Shown here in pieces: positions 15,786-24,066 of a stretch of DNA of 64,000 bases. Origin of the DNA: Desulfohalobiaceae bacterium S24. Its GTDB lineage: Bacteria > Desulfobacterota > Desulfovibrionia > Desulfovibrionales > Desulfothermaceae. Below the pieces are notes generated by a model. That model saw only the letters and a program-made list of their open reading frames with translations, was not told the origin of the DNA and made no database searches. Position numbers and translations under genes: made by a program. Positions within the stretch are counted from its first letter, which is position 1; the number at the start of each line of letters is the position of its first letter. The DNA is taken from the NCBI GenBank assembly GCA_011389765.1, contig JAABTT010000002.1:1-64000 (forward strand). Direction: 5' to 3'.

Positions 15786-17066
15786 TTGGGCTGGTTGATA
15801 TTGATGGCCGCGGGAGTCTTGCTGGCAGCGGGATCGGCCATGGCCTACGTGTTCGGCGCGGCTGCGGTGCTGACTTTTCTGGCGGTGGACAAAGCTCGCT
15901 ATCTGGCGGTTCTGCCCCAGCGGATCTTCTCTCAGATCGATGTCTTCGTCTTGATGGCCATGGCCTTGTTCATCATGGTCGGTGAGATCATGAACCGAAC
16001 CGGGGTAACCAGAAATCTGGTGACCTTCTCCATGAGTCTGGTGGGGCGATTCAAAGGCGGACTGGGTCACGTCAACATCCTGACTTCGGTGTTTTTTGCC
16101 GGGGTCTCCGGCTCTGCTGTGGCTGATTCCGCGGCCCTGTCCAACACCATGGTTCCGGCCATGATCCAGCAGGGTTACTCGCGGGTGTACGCCAGCGCGA
16201 TTACGGCGGCTTCGGCGGTGATCGGGCCGATCATCCCGCCTTCGATCATTCTCATTTTCTATGGGGCCCTGATGCAGGCCTCGATCGGCGGGTTGTTCGC
16301 CGGCGGCATCCTGCCCGGCTTACTGCTGGCCCTATTCCTGCTGCTCACTAACGGTTTCATCGCACACAGACAGGACCACCCCGGGGGGAAAGCCGAAGAC
16401 ATTCCGCCTTTCTGGTCCTCCCTGGGCCGGGCTTTGCCGGCCCTGATGCTCCCGGTGGTCATCCTGGGCGGCATTGTCTTCGGAATCGTTACCCCAACCG
16501 AAGCGGCCGCCGTCGCTGTGGCCGCGGCCCTCATTGCCGGTCTCTTCTACGGGGGAATCAGCCCGGCCTCCCTTTTCCAGGGAATCGAGCGGACCGCCAT
16601 TCTGACCGGCTCCATCTTCATGATAATGGCCGCAGCGGCCTGTGCCGGATGGATCAGTTCGCTACAGCAGTGGCCCCAACAGATCGCCAGGATAGTAACC
16701 GATTCCGGCTTGGAGGGGATACAATTCCTGCTCCTGGTCAATTTATTTTTTTTGGCGGCAGGGATGATCATGGACGCTCCACTGGCCCTGGCTCTGCTGA
16801 TCCCTTTGTTCGGGCCAGCCTGCTTGGCCCAGGGGATCCACCCCATCCATCTCGGAGTCGTGCTCTGCCTGAATTTGACCATCGGCATGATCACCCCGCC
16901 CCTGGGTGCCTGCATGATCGTGGTTTCAGCGGTAACCCATGAGAATTACTGGCGGTTGGTATGGGCGGCCTTGCCCTTTATCTTCGTTGAAATTATCTTG
17001 TTGGTCCTGATCACCCTGGTGCCGGAGATCACTCTCTTTCTGCCCGGGGTCTTGGGTTATCTTTAA
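15786..17066 (+). CDS. dctM: TRAP transporter large permease (DctM type)
   Basis: A 426-residue, very hydrophobic protein with about twelve membrane segments and family text such as FAGVSGSAVADSAALSNTMV, ASAVIGPIIPPSIILIFYG and MITPPLGACM. It is the ion-coupled channel of a TRAP uptake system. TTG at 15786 is used because AGGAGG lies just upstream. Gene order here is M-P-Q, unlike the usual P-Q-M. It follows the D-aminoacylase by 24 bases, so the cargo may be an N-acyl-D-amino acid or its organic-acid product. Confidence 0.93.
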   Translation: MGWLILMAAGVLLAAGSAMAYVFGAAAVLTFLAVDKARYLAVLPQRIFSQIDVFVLMAMALFIMVGEIMNRTGVTRNLVTFSMSLVGRFKGGLGHVNILTSVFFAGVSGSAVADSAALSNTMVPAMIQQGYSRVYASAITAASAVIGPIIPPSIILIFYGALMQASIGGLFAGGILPGLLLALFLLLTNGFIAHRQDHPGGKAEDIPPFWSSLGRALPALMLPVVILGGIVFGIVTPTEAAAVAVAAALIAGLFYGGISPASLFQGIERTAILTGSIFMIMAAAACAGWISSLQQWPQQIARIVTDSGLEGIQFLLLVNLFFLAAGMIMDAPLALALLIPLFGPACLAQGIHPIHLGVVLCLNLTIGMITPPLGACMIVVSAVTHENYWRLVWAALPFIFVEIILLVLITLVPEITLFLPGVLGYL

Positions 17067-17087
17067 ACTATTTCTTGGAGGGATGCG

Positions 17088-18083
17088 ATGGTAACTTACA
17101 GCAGATTTACAACGTTATGTGCGGCTATTGGAGTTTTCTTTGTCCTGGTTGTTTCGGCCCAGGCGGGGGAAATCAAGATTGCGCTGGATACTCCGCCTGA
17201 TGAGGAAAAAAGTGGGACTTACCTCTGGTCGAAAACTTTTTCCGAATATGTAACTGAAAAGGGCTTGGAGACCACATTGTATCCTAAAGATGCCCTGGGC
17301 GCTGAGGAGGAAAAATTGGACCAGGTGGCCCAGGGATTGCTGGAGATCTCCAACTCCGACCTATCCAAGGCGGGTCAGCTTGATCCCACAATTTTCGGAT
17401 TCTATTTGCCTTTTTTGCTGGAGGACATCCCCCATTTCTACAGAATCCTTGAAAATTCCGAGGTGCTGCCCACCATCAATAAGGGCACCACGTCAAAGGG
17501 GATCCGGGTTTTGTCCATCATCCCCCTTGGGGGCATGATAGGCATCGCCACCACCAAAAAGTTCGTGAAGACTCCATCGGATTTCGACGGACTCCGGATG
17601 CGGGCTATGGATAAGAAGCAGGCAGAGTGGCTCAAAATTTGGGGGGCCAATTCAGTGATCATTCCCTGGGCCGAGATCTACAACTCTCTGCAGACCGGGG
17701 TGGCAGACGGCTATTTGAATCCTGCTTTTGTTCCGGTCATGTTCAAGCATACCGAGGTTCTTAAGTATTTCTCCGTAGCCAATCTGAATCCATCTCTGCG
17801 GGTCAGCCTGTGTTCCGATGAGTGGTATGAAGGATTGTCGGACTCTGAGCGAGCCATCGTGGACGAAGGAGTCCAAGCGGCAGATGAAGCGGTTAAGCAG
17901 TGGGCCGTCCAGGCGGGAAAAGCGGCCATTGAAGGTTTGAAAGAGGCCGGCATGCAGGTCTATCACAACACCGCAGAAGAAAAGGCACAATTCGCTGAGT
18001 TGATCAGGCCCCATTATGCTGAGATTGTGGAATCAGAGGATATTGCTGATTTTTTTGTCAAAGCCGCCAGTGAATATCGATAA
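17088..18083 (+). CDS. dctP: TRAP transporter substrate-binding protein (DctP type)
   Basis: 331 residues. A Sec signal peptide (VYSRF..., hydrophobic core FFVLVVSAQA, cut near residue 27) leads into a mature DctP fold: PDALGAEEEKLDQ-like segment (KDALGAEEEKLDQVAQG), then DGLRMRAMDKKQAEWLKIWG with the substrate-carboxylate-binding arginine, and EIYNSLQTGVADGYLNP. It captures the substrate in the periplasm for DctQM. Two ATGs are close together; the one at 17088 is in frame with GGAGG nearby. Confidence 0.93.
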   Translation: MVTYSRFTTLCAAIGVFFVLVVSAQAGEIKIALDTPPDEEKSGTYLWSKTFSEYVTEKGLETTLYPKDALGAEEEKLDQVAQGLLEISNSDLSKAGQLDPTIFGFYLPFLLEDIPHFYRILENSEVLPTINKGTTSKGIRVLSIIPLGGMIGIATTKKFVKTPSDFDGLRMRAMDKKQAEWLKIWGANSVIIPWAEIYNSLQTGVADGYLNPAFVPVMFKHTEVLKYFSVANLNPSLRVSLCSDEWYEGLSDSERAIVDEGVQAADEAVKQWAVQAGKAAIEGLKEAGMQVYHNTAEEKAQFAELIRPHYAEIVESEDIADFFVKAASEYR

Positions 18084-18092
18084 GTTATTGTC

Positions 18093-18593
18093 ATGCTGCA
18101 ATTTCTAAATAGCGCCAGCCACGCCGTCGACCGCTTCTGTCGTTCGGCGGCCGTTGGCTTTTTTTCCGCCATGCTGGTCATCGTCCTCTTTCAGGTCGTT
18201 GCCCGCTACCTCTTTCAAAGCGTACCCGTCTGGACAGAGGAATTGGCCCGCTATTGCATGGTCTGGGGAGGGTTTCTCGGTGCCGCGGCGGCCTTCAAGG
18301 GAGATCTGGACCCTCGTCTGATCCAGCCGCCGAGCAGCGGTAATCGGTTCTGGATACTCGGCGCCTTTTTTATCAGGGCGGCCGGGACCGTCATTTTCTT
18401 GGGACCGGTCCTGTATTTTTCCGATCGCTTTCTGGCCCGGACTTGGGTCAGGAGTACCGAGGCCCTGGAAATTCCCACCGCCTTGGTTACTTGCTCGGTC
18501 CCATTGATGGTCTGTATCATTTTTTTTCATCTTTTGGTTCGGGCTCTCAATCTTGGAAAAGAGCGAGATTCCGGCGGGGAATTTTCGAATTGA
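18093..18593 (+). CDS. dctQ: TRAP transporter small permease (DctQ type)
   Basis: 166 residues with four membrane segments and the DctQ marks VVARYLFQSVPVWTEELARY and WGGFLGAAAAFK. It is the small membrane subunit that pairs with DctM. It follows dctP by nine bases and ends the transporter set. Confidence 0.9.
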   Translation: MLQFLNSASHAVDRFCRSAAVGFFSAMLVIVLFQVVARYLFQSVPVWTEELARYCMVWGGFLGAAAAFKGDLDPRLIQPPSSGNRFWILGAFFIRAAGTVIFLGPVLYFSDRFLARTWVRSTEALEIPTALVTCSVPLMVCIIFFHLLVRALNLGKERDSGGEFSN

Positions 18594-18634
18594 CGAGCAA
18601 AGGAGCTTTTCATCAGTTACAGCTGCTTATCATC

Positions 18635-18742
18635 TGGATCCACAGCAGCCTCCTTTCGTTTTTATTCTATTATCCGATTGTCGCATTCCTGAAAAACGGA
18701 TAGCATAACCTCGGGGTAGTGGCCAAACTCGCAACATAAGTG
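18635..18742. repeat. duplicated 5' region (copy B), without its gene
   Basis: Matches 13918-14028. On the minus strand it keeps AAAGGAGG and the GTG start, but the frame then reads only V-D-P-D-D-K-Q-L before TAA. So the promoter and start of a selenoprotein paralogue survive while the gene body is gone. Confidence 0.7.
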
Positions 18743-19028
18743 ACAGGAAAAAATTTGGAAGTGTTGATCCAGCACATGGGAGGTCAGGTGAAGAACACAG
18801 CCGAACGGCAAGCCATTCGAAAACTGGTCGGGGCGCCGGAATGTGTTGAACCCTGGCTCGAACGATTTTACGAGCCAAAAGAGGTACAGCTGCTGCATCT
18901 CCAAAACGGACCGGCCGCAAACACAGAGGTGTTCTCCGCTCTCCCTGTTTTTTAATCCCGACCTCTGCCGGGGCTGCAGTGTGTGCGCAACAGGCTGCCC
19001 GGAGCAGGCCATGGAGATGGTATACTGA
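18740..19028 (+). pseudogene. ferredoxin-like protein, frameshifted
   Basis: From GTG 18740 the frame reads MTGKNLEVLIQHMGGQV, then ERQAIRKLVGAPECVEPWLE and ALPVF before TAA at 18953. Dropping one T from the six-T run at 18948-18953 joins it to NPDLCRGCSVCATGCPEQAM, a [4Fe-4S] motif, in the other frame. The final codons (MVY and stop) come from the end of a MITE-like element starting at 19021, so the C terminus may be truncated. It may be a pseudogene, a sequencing slip, or a +1 frameshift site (UUU before UAA can re-pair). Confidence 0.6.
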
Positions 19029-19113
19029 TCCAAATTAGCTTCTATCGAAATAGAGACCAGGAACCTTTGAATCAGCAGTCCTTGTCGGGAAAAACCAAAA
19101 TTGGATCAGTATA
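19021..19113. mobile_element. MITE-like element, copy 1 (complete)
   Basis: A 93-base element with terminal inverted repeats TATACTGATCCAA (19021-19033) and TTGGATCAGTATA (19101-19113). Its reverse complement shares its first 24 bases with copy 2 at 44551. It provides the stop codon of the ferredoxin-like remnant. It encodes nothing. Confidence 0.75.
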
Positions 19114-19195
19114 AGTATATAAGCCGTCACTGAAGCAACCGCTTTCATGAATTCTTTACTCGTATAAATGCTTCCAACTGGTATGGGAGGCGGTC

Positions 19196-20221
19196 ATGAC
19201 CGAGAGAAACGAGTCATATCTTCCTGCATCCATCAGCCGCAGAGAACTGTTCAAATATTCCTGCATCGCCGGTGGTGGTCTCATCTATGGTTTATTTGGA
19301 GGAGGTAGAGCTATGAGCAGCAGACAGGCAAGCCGGGTTGCTCTGGTCCGGACCACGGACCGGGCCTTGGGGGTTGATCGCTCCATCGAGGCCCTCAAGA
19401 CGAATCCGGTCAGGGGAAAGAACGTCCTGGTCAAGCCGAACTTCAACACGGCCGACCGCTTCCCGGCCTCGACCCACAACGACACCCTGACGGCTTTGGT
19501 CCAGAAGCTATGGGACATGGGGGCCGCTTCAATCCGCCTGGGGGAACGCAGCTATCCCCCGACGCAACAGGTCATGCAGGACAAGAATATTTTTGCCTTG
19601 ATGGAGGACCTCGAGGTTCAAGTTGTCAATTTTGACAATCTTCCGGAAAAGGGCTGGGTCAAGGTCGACGCCCCTGATTCTCACTGGCGGGATGGATTCC
19701 GGGTGGCCCGGCCGGTCCTGGAAGCCGAATGCCTGGTCTCCACCTGCTGTTTGAAGACGCATCAATACGGCGGGGTCTTCACCATGTCCCTGAAGCTCCA
19801 TGTCGGGGTGGTGCCCACCAGCCGGCACGGCTTTTCCTACATGGACGAACTGCATTCCTCACCAAACCAGCGCAGGATGATTGCCGAAATCAACGCCCCC
19901 TTCAGCCCCGACCTGGTGGTCCTGGACGGCCTGGAGGCCTTTGTGGACGGAGGCCCCATGACCGGACAACAGGCCCGAGGGGAGGTTTTCCTGGCCTCCA
20001 CCGACCGCGTGGCTCTGGATGCGGCGGGTGTGGCTGTCTTGAAGCACCTGGGCAGCAATACACAGATCATGCAGCCGGAGATCTTTGAGCAGGAGCAGAT
20101 CGCCAGGGCGGCGGAACTCGGTCTGGGAGCGGCCTCTGCCTCAGACATCGAAATCGTTCCAGGGAATCGGGAGAGCCGGGAATACTGCGGCAAGATTGTA
20201 AATATCCTGGACAAGGGCTAG
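19196..20221 (+). CDS. DUF362-domain protein with Tat signal
   Basis: 341 residues. The N terminus SRRELFKYSCIAGGGLIYGLF is a twin-arginine-type signal. The rest is DUF362: VLVKPNFNTADRFPASTHND, RLGERSYPP, CLVSTCCLKTHQYGGVFTMS, and a DGLEAFVDGGPMTGQ segment. Family members are linked with iron-sulfur or redox chemistry but have no settled reaction. An upstream ferredoxin-like remnant suggests it once worked with a ferredoxin. The function is not known. Confidence 0.85.
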   Translation: MTERNESYLPASISRRELFKYSCIAGGGLIYGLFGGGRAMSSRQASRVALVRTTDRALGVDRSIEALKTNPVRGKNVLVKPNFNTADRFPASTHNDTLTALVQKLWDMGAASIRLGERSYPPTQQVMQDKNIFALMEDLEVQVVNFDNLPEKGWVKVDAPDSHWRDGFRVARPVLEAECLVSTCCLKTHQYGGVFTMSLKLHVGVVPTSRHGFSYMDELHSSPNQRRMIAEINAPFSPDLVVLDGLEAFVDGGPMTGQQARGEVFLASTDRVALDAAGVAVLKHLGSNTQIMQPEIFEQEQIARAAELGLGAASASDIEIVPGNRESREYCGKIVNILDKG

Positions 20222-20223
20222 TC

Positions 20224-20327
20224 TCAGCCGGATCTTTCTTCACTTCTTTTCAACCGGGCATACAGGGTCTTCCGGCTGATTCCCAGCAGCTTCACAGCCC
20301 GAGACGTGTTGCCCCGCATTTTCGAAA
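20224..20327 (-). pseudogene. Fis-type HTH tail of a sigma-54 activator
   Basis: The minus strand reads MRGNTSRAVKLLGISRKTLY followed by ARLKRSEERSG and TGA at 20224. This is the C-terminal helix-turn-helix of an NtrC-like regulator. No receiver or AAA+ domain precedes it. The rest of the gap to 20626 shows only two TTGACCATCC words (about 20342 and 20367). Confidence 0.65.
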
Positions 20328-20626
20328 TGACAACCGGAATTTGACCATCCGTGATAACGCAAAATTGACCATCCCCTGCTTGCGGGAGACCGGCGTTCTC
20401 CGGACGTCAGACCGTCGAAGCAGTAGTCAGAGGGTTTCCGATTTTCAGGTCGGGATTTCCGGCTACGTTATTTTCGTCCAGATCTCTGGCTGAATTCCTG
20501 CTTAAAGGCTCCATCCCGCCATCAGTTGTTATCCACCGTAAGGCCCATACCGGTCCAGGCCTCATCCGTGATGCATCATGCCCGGACTTCTTCCGCAGGC
20601 CTGTCTGAGCCCTGAGCGGATATGGG

Positions 20627-20656
20627 TTGACAAACAGGAAGCAAATGCGCTAGATT
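20627..20656 (+). promoter_or_regulatory. sigma-70-type promoter of the ABC transporter
   Basis: TTGACA, 18 bases, TAGATT. A TGTATACA operator lies 28 bases downstream at 20685-20692, a place where a repressor would block the start. Confidence 0.55.
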
Positions 20657-20682
20657 CTTTAGTACAAAATTTAAACACAAAA

Positions 20683-20696
20683 AATGTATACAAAAT
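20683..20696. promoter_or_regulatory. TGTATACA operator upstream of the ABC transporter
   Basis: AATGTATACAAAAT carries the palindromic core TGTATACA (20685-20692). The same core occurs before both mttB-type genes (25672-25683 and 26794-26806), pointing to one regulator, probably the GntR at 25935. Confidence 0.6.
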
Positions 20697-20732
20697 TATC
20701 AGGAGGACAGCCTCCAACACAAGAGACGCTGT

Positions 20733-21521
20733 ATGGCACCTGCTAACCGGGAGGATTCGGTCAAGGCCATCGAAGTTATCGATCTCCACAAATCCTTTGA
20801 TTCAGATGAAGTGCTCAAAGGGGTCTCCCTGGAGGCCCGTCAGGGTGAAGTCATCGCCATCATCGGGGGAAGCGGATCCGGGAAATCAACCTTACTGCGC
20901 TGCATCAATATGCTGGAGACGCCCAGCAGCGGAACGATCAAGGTGAACGGTGAAGCGATCGAGATGAAAAGCGACGGCAGGGGGGGACAAAAGCCGGCCA
21001 ACCGGCAGCAGGTCAGACGCATACGAACCCGCCTGGCCATGGTCTTCCAGAACTTTAATCTCTGGCAGCACATGAACCTTCTGGATAATGTCATTGAAGT
21101 CCCTATCCACGTCCTGGGCCGGAGTAGGGCGGAAGCCCTGGAATATGCAGACACCCTGCTCAAGCGTGTCGGGCTGTCCGAAAAGCGGGCGGCCTATCCT
21201 GCCTTTCTTTCGGGCGGCCAGCAGCAGCGGGCCGCCATCGCCCGGGCCCTGGCGATCCAGCCGGAGGTTCTGCTTTTTGACGAACCCACGTCTGCACTTG
21301 ATCCGGAACTGATCGGCGAAGTCCTCTCGGTCATCGGCGATTTAGCCCGGGAAGGACGAACCATGATCCTGGTCACCCATGAGATGAAATTTGCCCGGGA
21401 TGTGGCTGATACGATTATTTTTCTGAACGAGGGCATTATCGAAGAGGAGGGGGACCCCAAGGCATTGTTCGATGCACCGAAATCGGAGAATTTAAAACGG
21501 TTTATCAGTTCGGTTACCTGA
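20733..21521 (+). CDS. polar amino acid-type ABC transporter, ATP-binding protein
   Basis: 262 residues with Walker A GGSGSGKST, the Q-loop region, signature LSGGQQQRAAIARAL, Walker B VLLFDEPTSALDP and the switch histidine in LVTHEMKFARDVAD. The closest family is HisP/GlnQ/OccP. It energises uptake with the binding protein and two permeases that follow on the same strand. The neighbouring methyltransferase genes suggest a methylated amine or betaine-like amino acid as cargo; this is inferred. The ribosome site is weak; an AGGAGG 26 bases earlier lies in a short hairpin. Confidence 0.93.
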   Translation: MAPANREDSVKAIEVIDLHKSFDSDEVLKGVSLEARQGEVIAIIGGSGSGKSTLLRCINMLETPSSGTIKVNGEAIEMKSDGRGGQKPANRQQVRRIRTRLAMVFQNFNLWQHMNLLDNVIEVPIHVLGRSRAEALEYADTLLKRVGLSEKRAAYPAFLSGGQQQRAAIARALAIQPEVLLFDEPTSALDPELIGEVLSVIGDLAREGRTMILVTHEMKFARDVADTIIFLNEGIIEEEGDPKALFDAPKSENLKRFISSVT

Positions 21522-21562
21522 ACAGGCATATTTTCCGCAAACCCTTAAAAAAGGAGATGAAC

Positions 21563-22339
21563 ATGGCTAAGGTATTGAAGAAACTGTTCCTGGTTCTCGC
21601 AGTAACGGCCTTGTGCACGACCCTGGCCCATGCCGAGAAGGTGCGCGTGGGTATTGCCGCAGAGCCCTATCCCCCTTTTTACACCCCTGATGCCTCCGGG
21701 GATTGGAGCGGCTGGGAAATCGACATCATCAGGGCTGTCTGCGATGCGGCCGACCTGGACTGCGAACTGGCTCCCACCGCCTGGGACGGCATCATTCCTT
21801 CCCTGAAATCGAAAAAGATCGACATGATCATGGGGTCCATGTCCATTACCAAAGAGCGTCAGAAGCAAATCGATTTTTCCAACAAGTATTACAAGACCCC
21901 GACGATCATTGTCGGCACCAAGCGGCTTGATTTCAAGCCCACACCCGAGGGCCTGGAAGGCAAAATTCTCGGAGTGCAGCGGGCCACCGTCCATGCCGCC
22001 TATGCGCATAAGCATTTTCAAGGGGCCACGATCAAGGAATATCAGACCCAGGACGAGATCAACCAGGATCTGATTTCCGGTCGTATCGACGCCACCCAGG
22101 CCGACGCCCTCGCCCTTGAGAGATTTCTAAAGACAGAGGCGGGGCAGTCCTGCTGCGAACTCAAGGGCAAGGTGGCCGATGATCCGGCAGTGCTGGGCAA
22201 AGGTATCGGCGTGGGCCTGCGCAAGGAGGATGATGAGCTGAAAGCCAGAATCAACAAGGCCATCAAGACCATCCGCGACAACGGTACATACGATGCCATT
22301 ACCCAAAAGTACTTTGACTTTGACATTTACGGCGAATAA
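21563..22339 (+). CDS. ABC transporter substrate-binding protein (SBP family 3)
   Basis: 258 residues. A signal peptide (KKLFLVLAVTALCTTLAHA) precedes the mature start EKVRVGIAAEPYPPFYTPD, then GWEIDIIRAVCDAADLDCE and PSLKSKKIDMIMGSMSITKE, the family 3 fingerprint; RTATVHA-like text appears as QRATVHAAYA. It binds the ligand in the periplasm. AAGGAG stands six bases before the ATG at 21563; an earlier ATG at 21557 is too close to it. Confidence 0.93.
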   Translation: MAKVLKKLFLVLAVTALCTTLAHAEKVRVGIAAEPYPPFYTPDASGDWSGWEIDIIRAVCDAADLDCELAPTAWDGIIPSLKSKKIDMIMGSMSITKERQKQIDFSNKYYKTPTIIVGTKRLDFKPTPEGLEGKILGVQRATVHAAYAHKHFQGATIKEYQTQDEINQDLISGRIDATQADALALERFLKTEAGQSCCELKGKVADDPAVLGKGIGVGLRKEDDELKARINKAIKTIRDNGTYDAITQKYFDFDIYGE

Positions 22340-22425
22340 CGCGCAGTTGAAGAGGGGGCCCCAGTACGGCCCCCTATTTCTTTTTCCCAGGCCGGTCTCT
22401 GGGAAAGCCCGGTTTGGAGCAGCCT

Positions 22426-23142
22426 GTGTTTATCGATAAACTGGAACTTCTTGCCTTGACCCCCCCGGGGTGGGGGAGCGTCCTGCTGCACGGCCTGGCC
22501 AATTCTCTGGCCGTGGCCGGGGGCGGCTATTGCCTGGGTCTGCTTATCGGCATATTCGGCGCCTTTGGCAAGCTCTACGGCGGACCGGTCATCCGCGATC
22601 TCCTGGCCTGCTATACGACCATTATCCGGGCCGTGCCCGAGCTGGTGCTGATTGTCCTTTTGTTCTATGCAGGTTCGGATATCGTGAACCATGTTCTGCA
22701 GGCCTTTGGAGCCTCTCCAGTGGACATCAACGGCATGGCGGCCGGTATCGGGGTGATCGGCATCGTCCAGGGCGCCTATTCCACTGAAGTCCTGCGGGGC
22801 GCCATCAAGGCCATTCCCCCCGGACAGATCGAGGCTGGACGGTCCTATGGAATGGATCCCCTTCTGCTGCTGCGCCATATCACCCTGCCGGCAATGCTGC
22901 CCTATGCCATCCCCGGGCTGTCCAATCTCTGGTTGATCGCGACCAAAGACACCGCCTTGCTGGCAGTGGTCGGGTTTACGGAACTGACCATGGCCACCCG
23001 CCAGGCAGGCGCGGCTACCAGGGAATACTTCCTGTTCTTTATTGCGGGGGGGCTGCTCTATCTGGCGGTGACTCTGCTGTCCAATGCAGGGATTCGAATT
23101 CTTGAGCGAAAGGCCTCTGTCGGCCTGCCGGATGTGGGGTAG
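22426..23142 (+). CDS. ABC transporter permease (HisQ type)
   Basis: About 238 residues, five membrane segments. The EAA-type loop is YSTEVLRGAIKAIPPGQIEA followed by GRSYGMDPLLLLRHITLPA. GTG at 22426 has GGAG at six bases; a TTG at 22414 is the alternative. It forms the membrane channel with the next gene. Confidence 0.9.
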   Translation: MFIDKLELLALTPPGWGSVLLHGLANSLAVAGGGYCLGLLIGIFGAFGKLYGGPVIRDLLACYTTIIRAVPELVLIVLLFYAGSDIVNHVLQAFGASPVDINGMAAGIGVIGIVQGAYSTEVLRGAIKAIPPGQIEAGRSYGMDPLLLLRHITLPAMLPYAIPGLSNLWLIATKDTALLAVVGFTELTMATRQAGAATREYFLFFIAGGLLYLAVTLLSNAGIRILERKASVGLPDVG

Positions 23143-23145
23143 CGC

Positions 23146-23916
23146 ATGAACATTTGGCTGAAACCGCACCGTATCGTACTGCTGCTCATGGCCCTGGCTC
23201 TGGTGGTCTATGCCGGCCTCAGCATGCAATGGGACTGGGTTCCCAGGTATTCCGGCCTCCTGCTGCACGGCATATGGATGACCATTGCCCTGCTGATTAC
23301 CACCTGTGCTTTGGGATTTCTGCTTGCCGTCCCCTTAGGCCTTTTTCAGGTGACCGGGCCCAAACCTCTGGCCTTTGCCTGCAGAGGCTTTTGTACGGCC
23401 ATTCGGGGAACGCCGCTGCTGCTGCAGCTCTGGTTGATTTACTTCGGTCTCGGATCCCTTTTTCCGCAATTTCCTGAAATCATGGATTCGTTTCTTTGGC
23501 CCTACCTGCGCCAGGCCTGGCCCTATGCCCTGCTGTCCCTCACCCTGTCCTTTGCCGGGTATGAAGGCGAGGTCATGCGGGGCGCTTTTGCCGGAGTCCC
23601 CGCCGGGGAACTCGAGGCGGCACATGCCTACGGAATGAAGCGTATGACCGTGCTGCGCCGTATCTGGCTGCCCCGGGCCATCCTGCGCGCTCTACCCACG
23701 CTCAACGGGGAAGTTGTCCTGCAGTTGAAGTCGACGCCGCTTGTGGCCACCATTACAGTGGTTGAATCCTATGCCGTGACCTCAACGATCCGGCAGGAAA
23801 CCTTCATCATCTATGAGCCACTCTTGTTGATTTCCCTGATCTATATGGTCTTGACCGCCATCTCTGTGGTTATTTTTTCCTATTTTGAAAAGAAGGTGCC
23901 TGTCCACGACGTATAG
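23146..23916 (+). CDS. ABC transporter permease (HisM type)
   Basis: 256 residues, about five membrane segments, EAA-type loop YEGEVMRGAFAGVPAGELEA followed by AHAYGMKRMTVLRRIWLPRA. It starts three bases after the HisQ-type gene ends. It completes the transporter. Downstream, 23917-24066 has a CACTCACTCACTTACTCA run and no gene. Confidence 0.92.
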   Translation: MNIWLKPHRIVLLLMALALVVYAGLSMQWDWVPRYSGLLLHGIWMTIALLITTCALGFLLAVPLGLFQVTGPKPLAFACRGFCTAIRGTPLLLQLWLIYFGLGSLFPQFPEIMDSFLWPYLRQAWPYALLSLTLSFAGYEGEVMRGAFAGVPAGELEAAHAYGMKRMTVLRRIWLPRAILRALPTLNGEVVLQLKSTPLVATITVVESYAVTSTIRQETFIIYEPLLLISLIYMVLTAISVVIFSYFEKKVPVHDV

Positions 23917-24066
23917 GTATGCTACCTGTTCCAGGCTCCTCCCACTCACTCACTTACTCATTCAGCCTGGCTACAGGGCTAAATGCTTTTCATGCAGGTC
24001 CACAGAAAGGATTGCTATGTCCACGCGGACCGAGGTCTGAGGGGCGAGAGCCGCCCGGCATCATGG

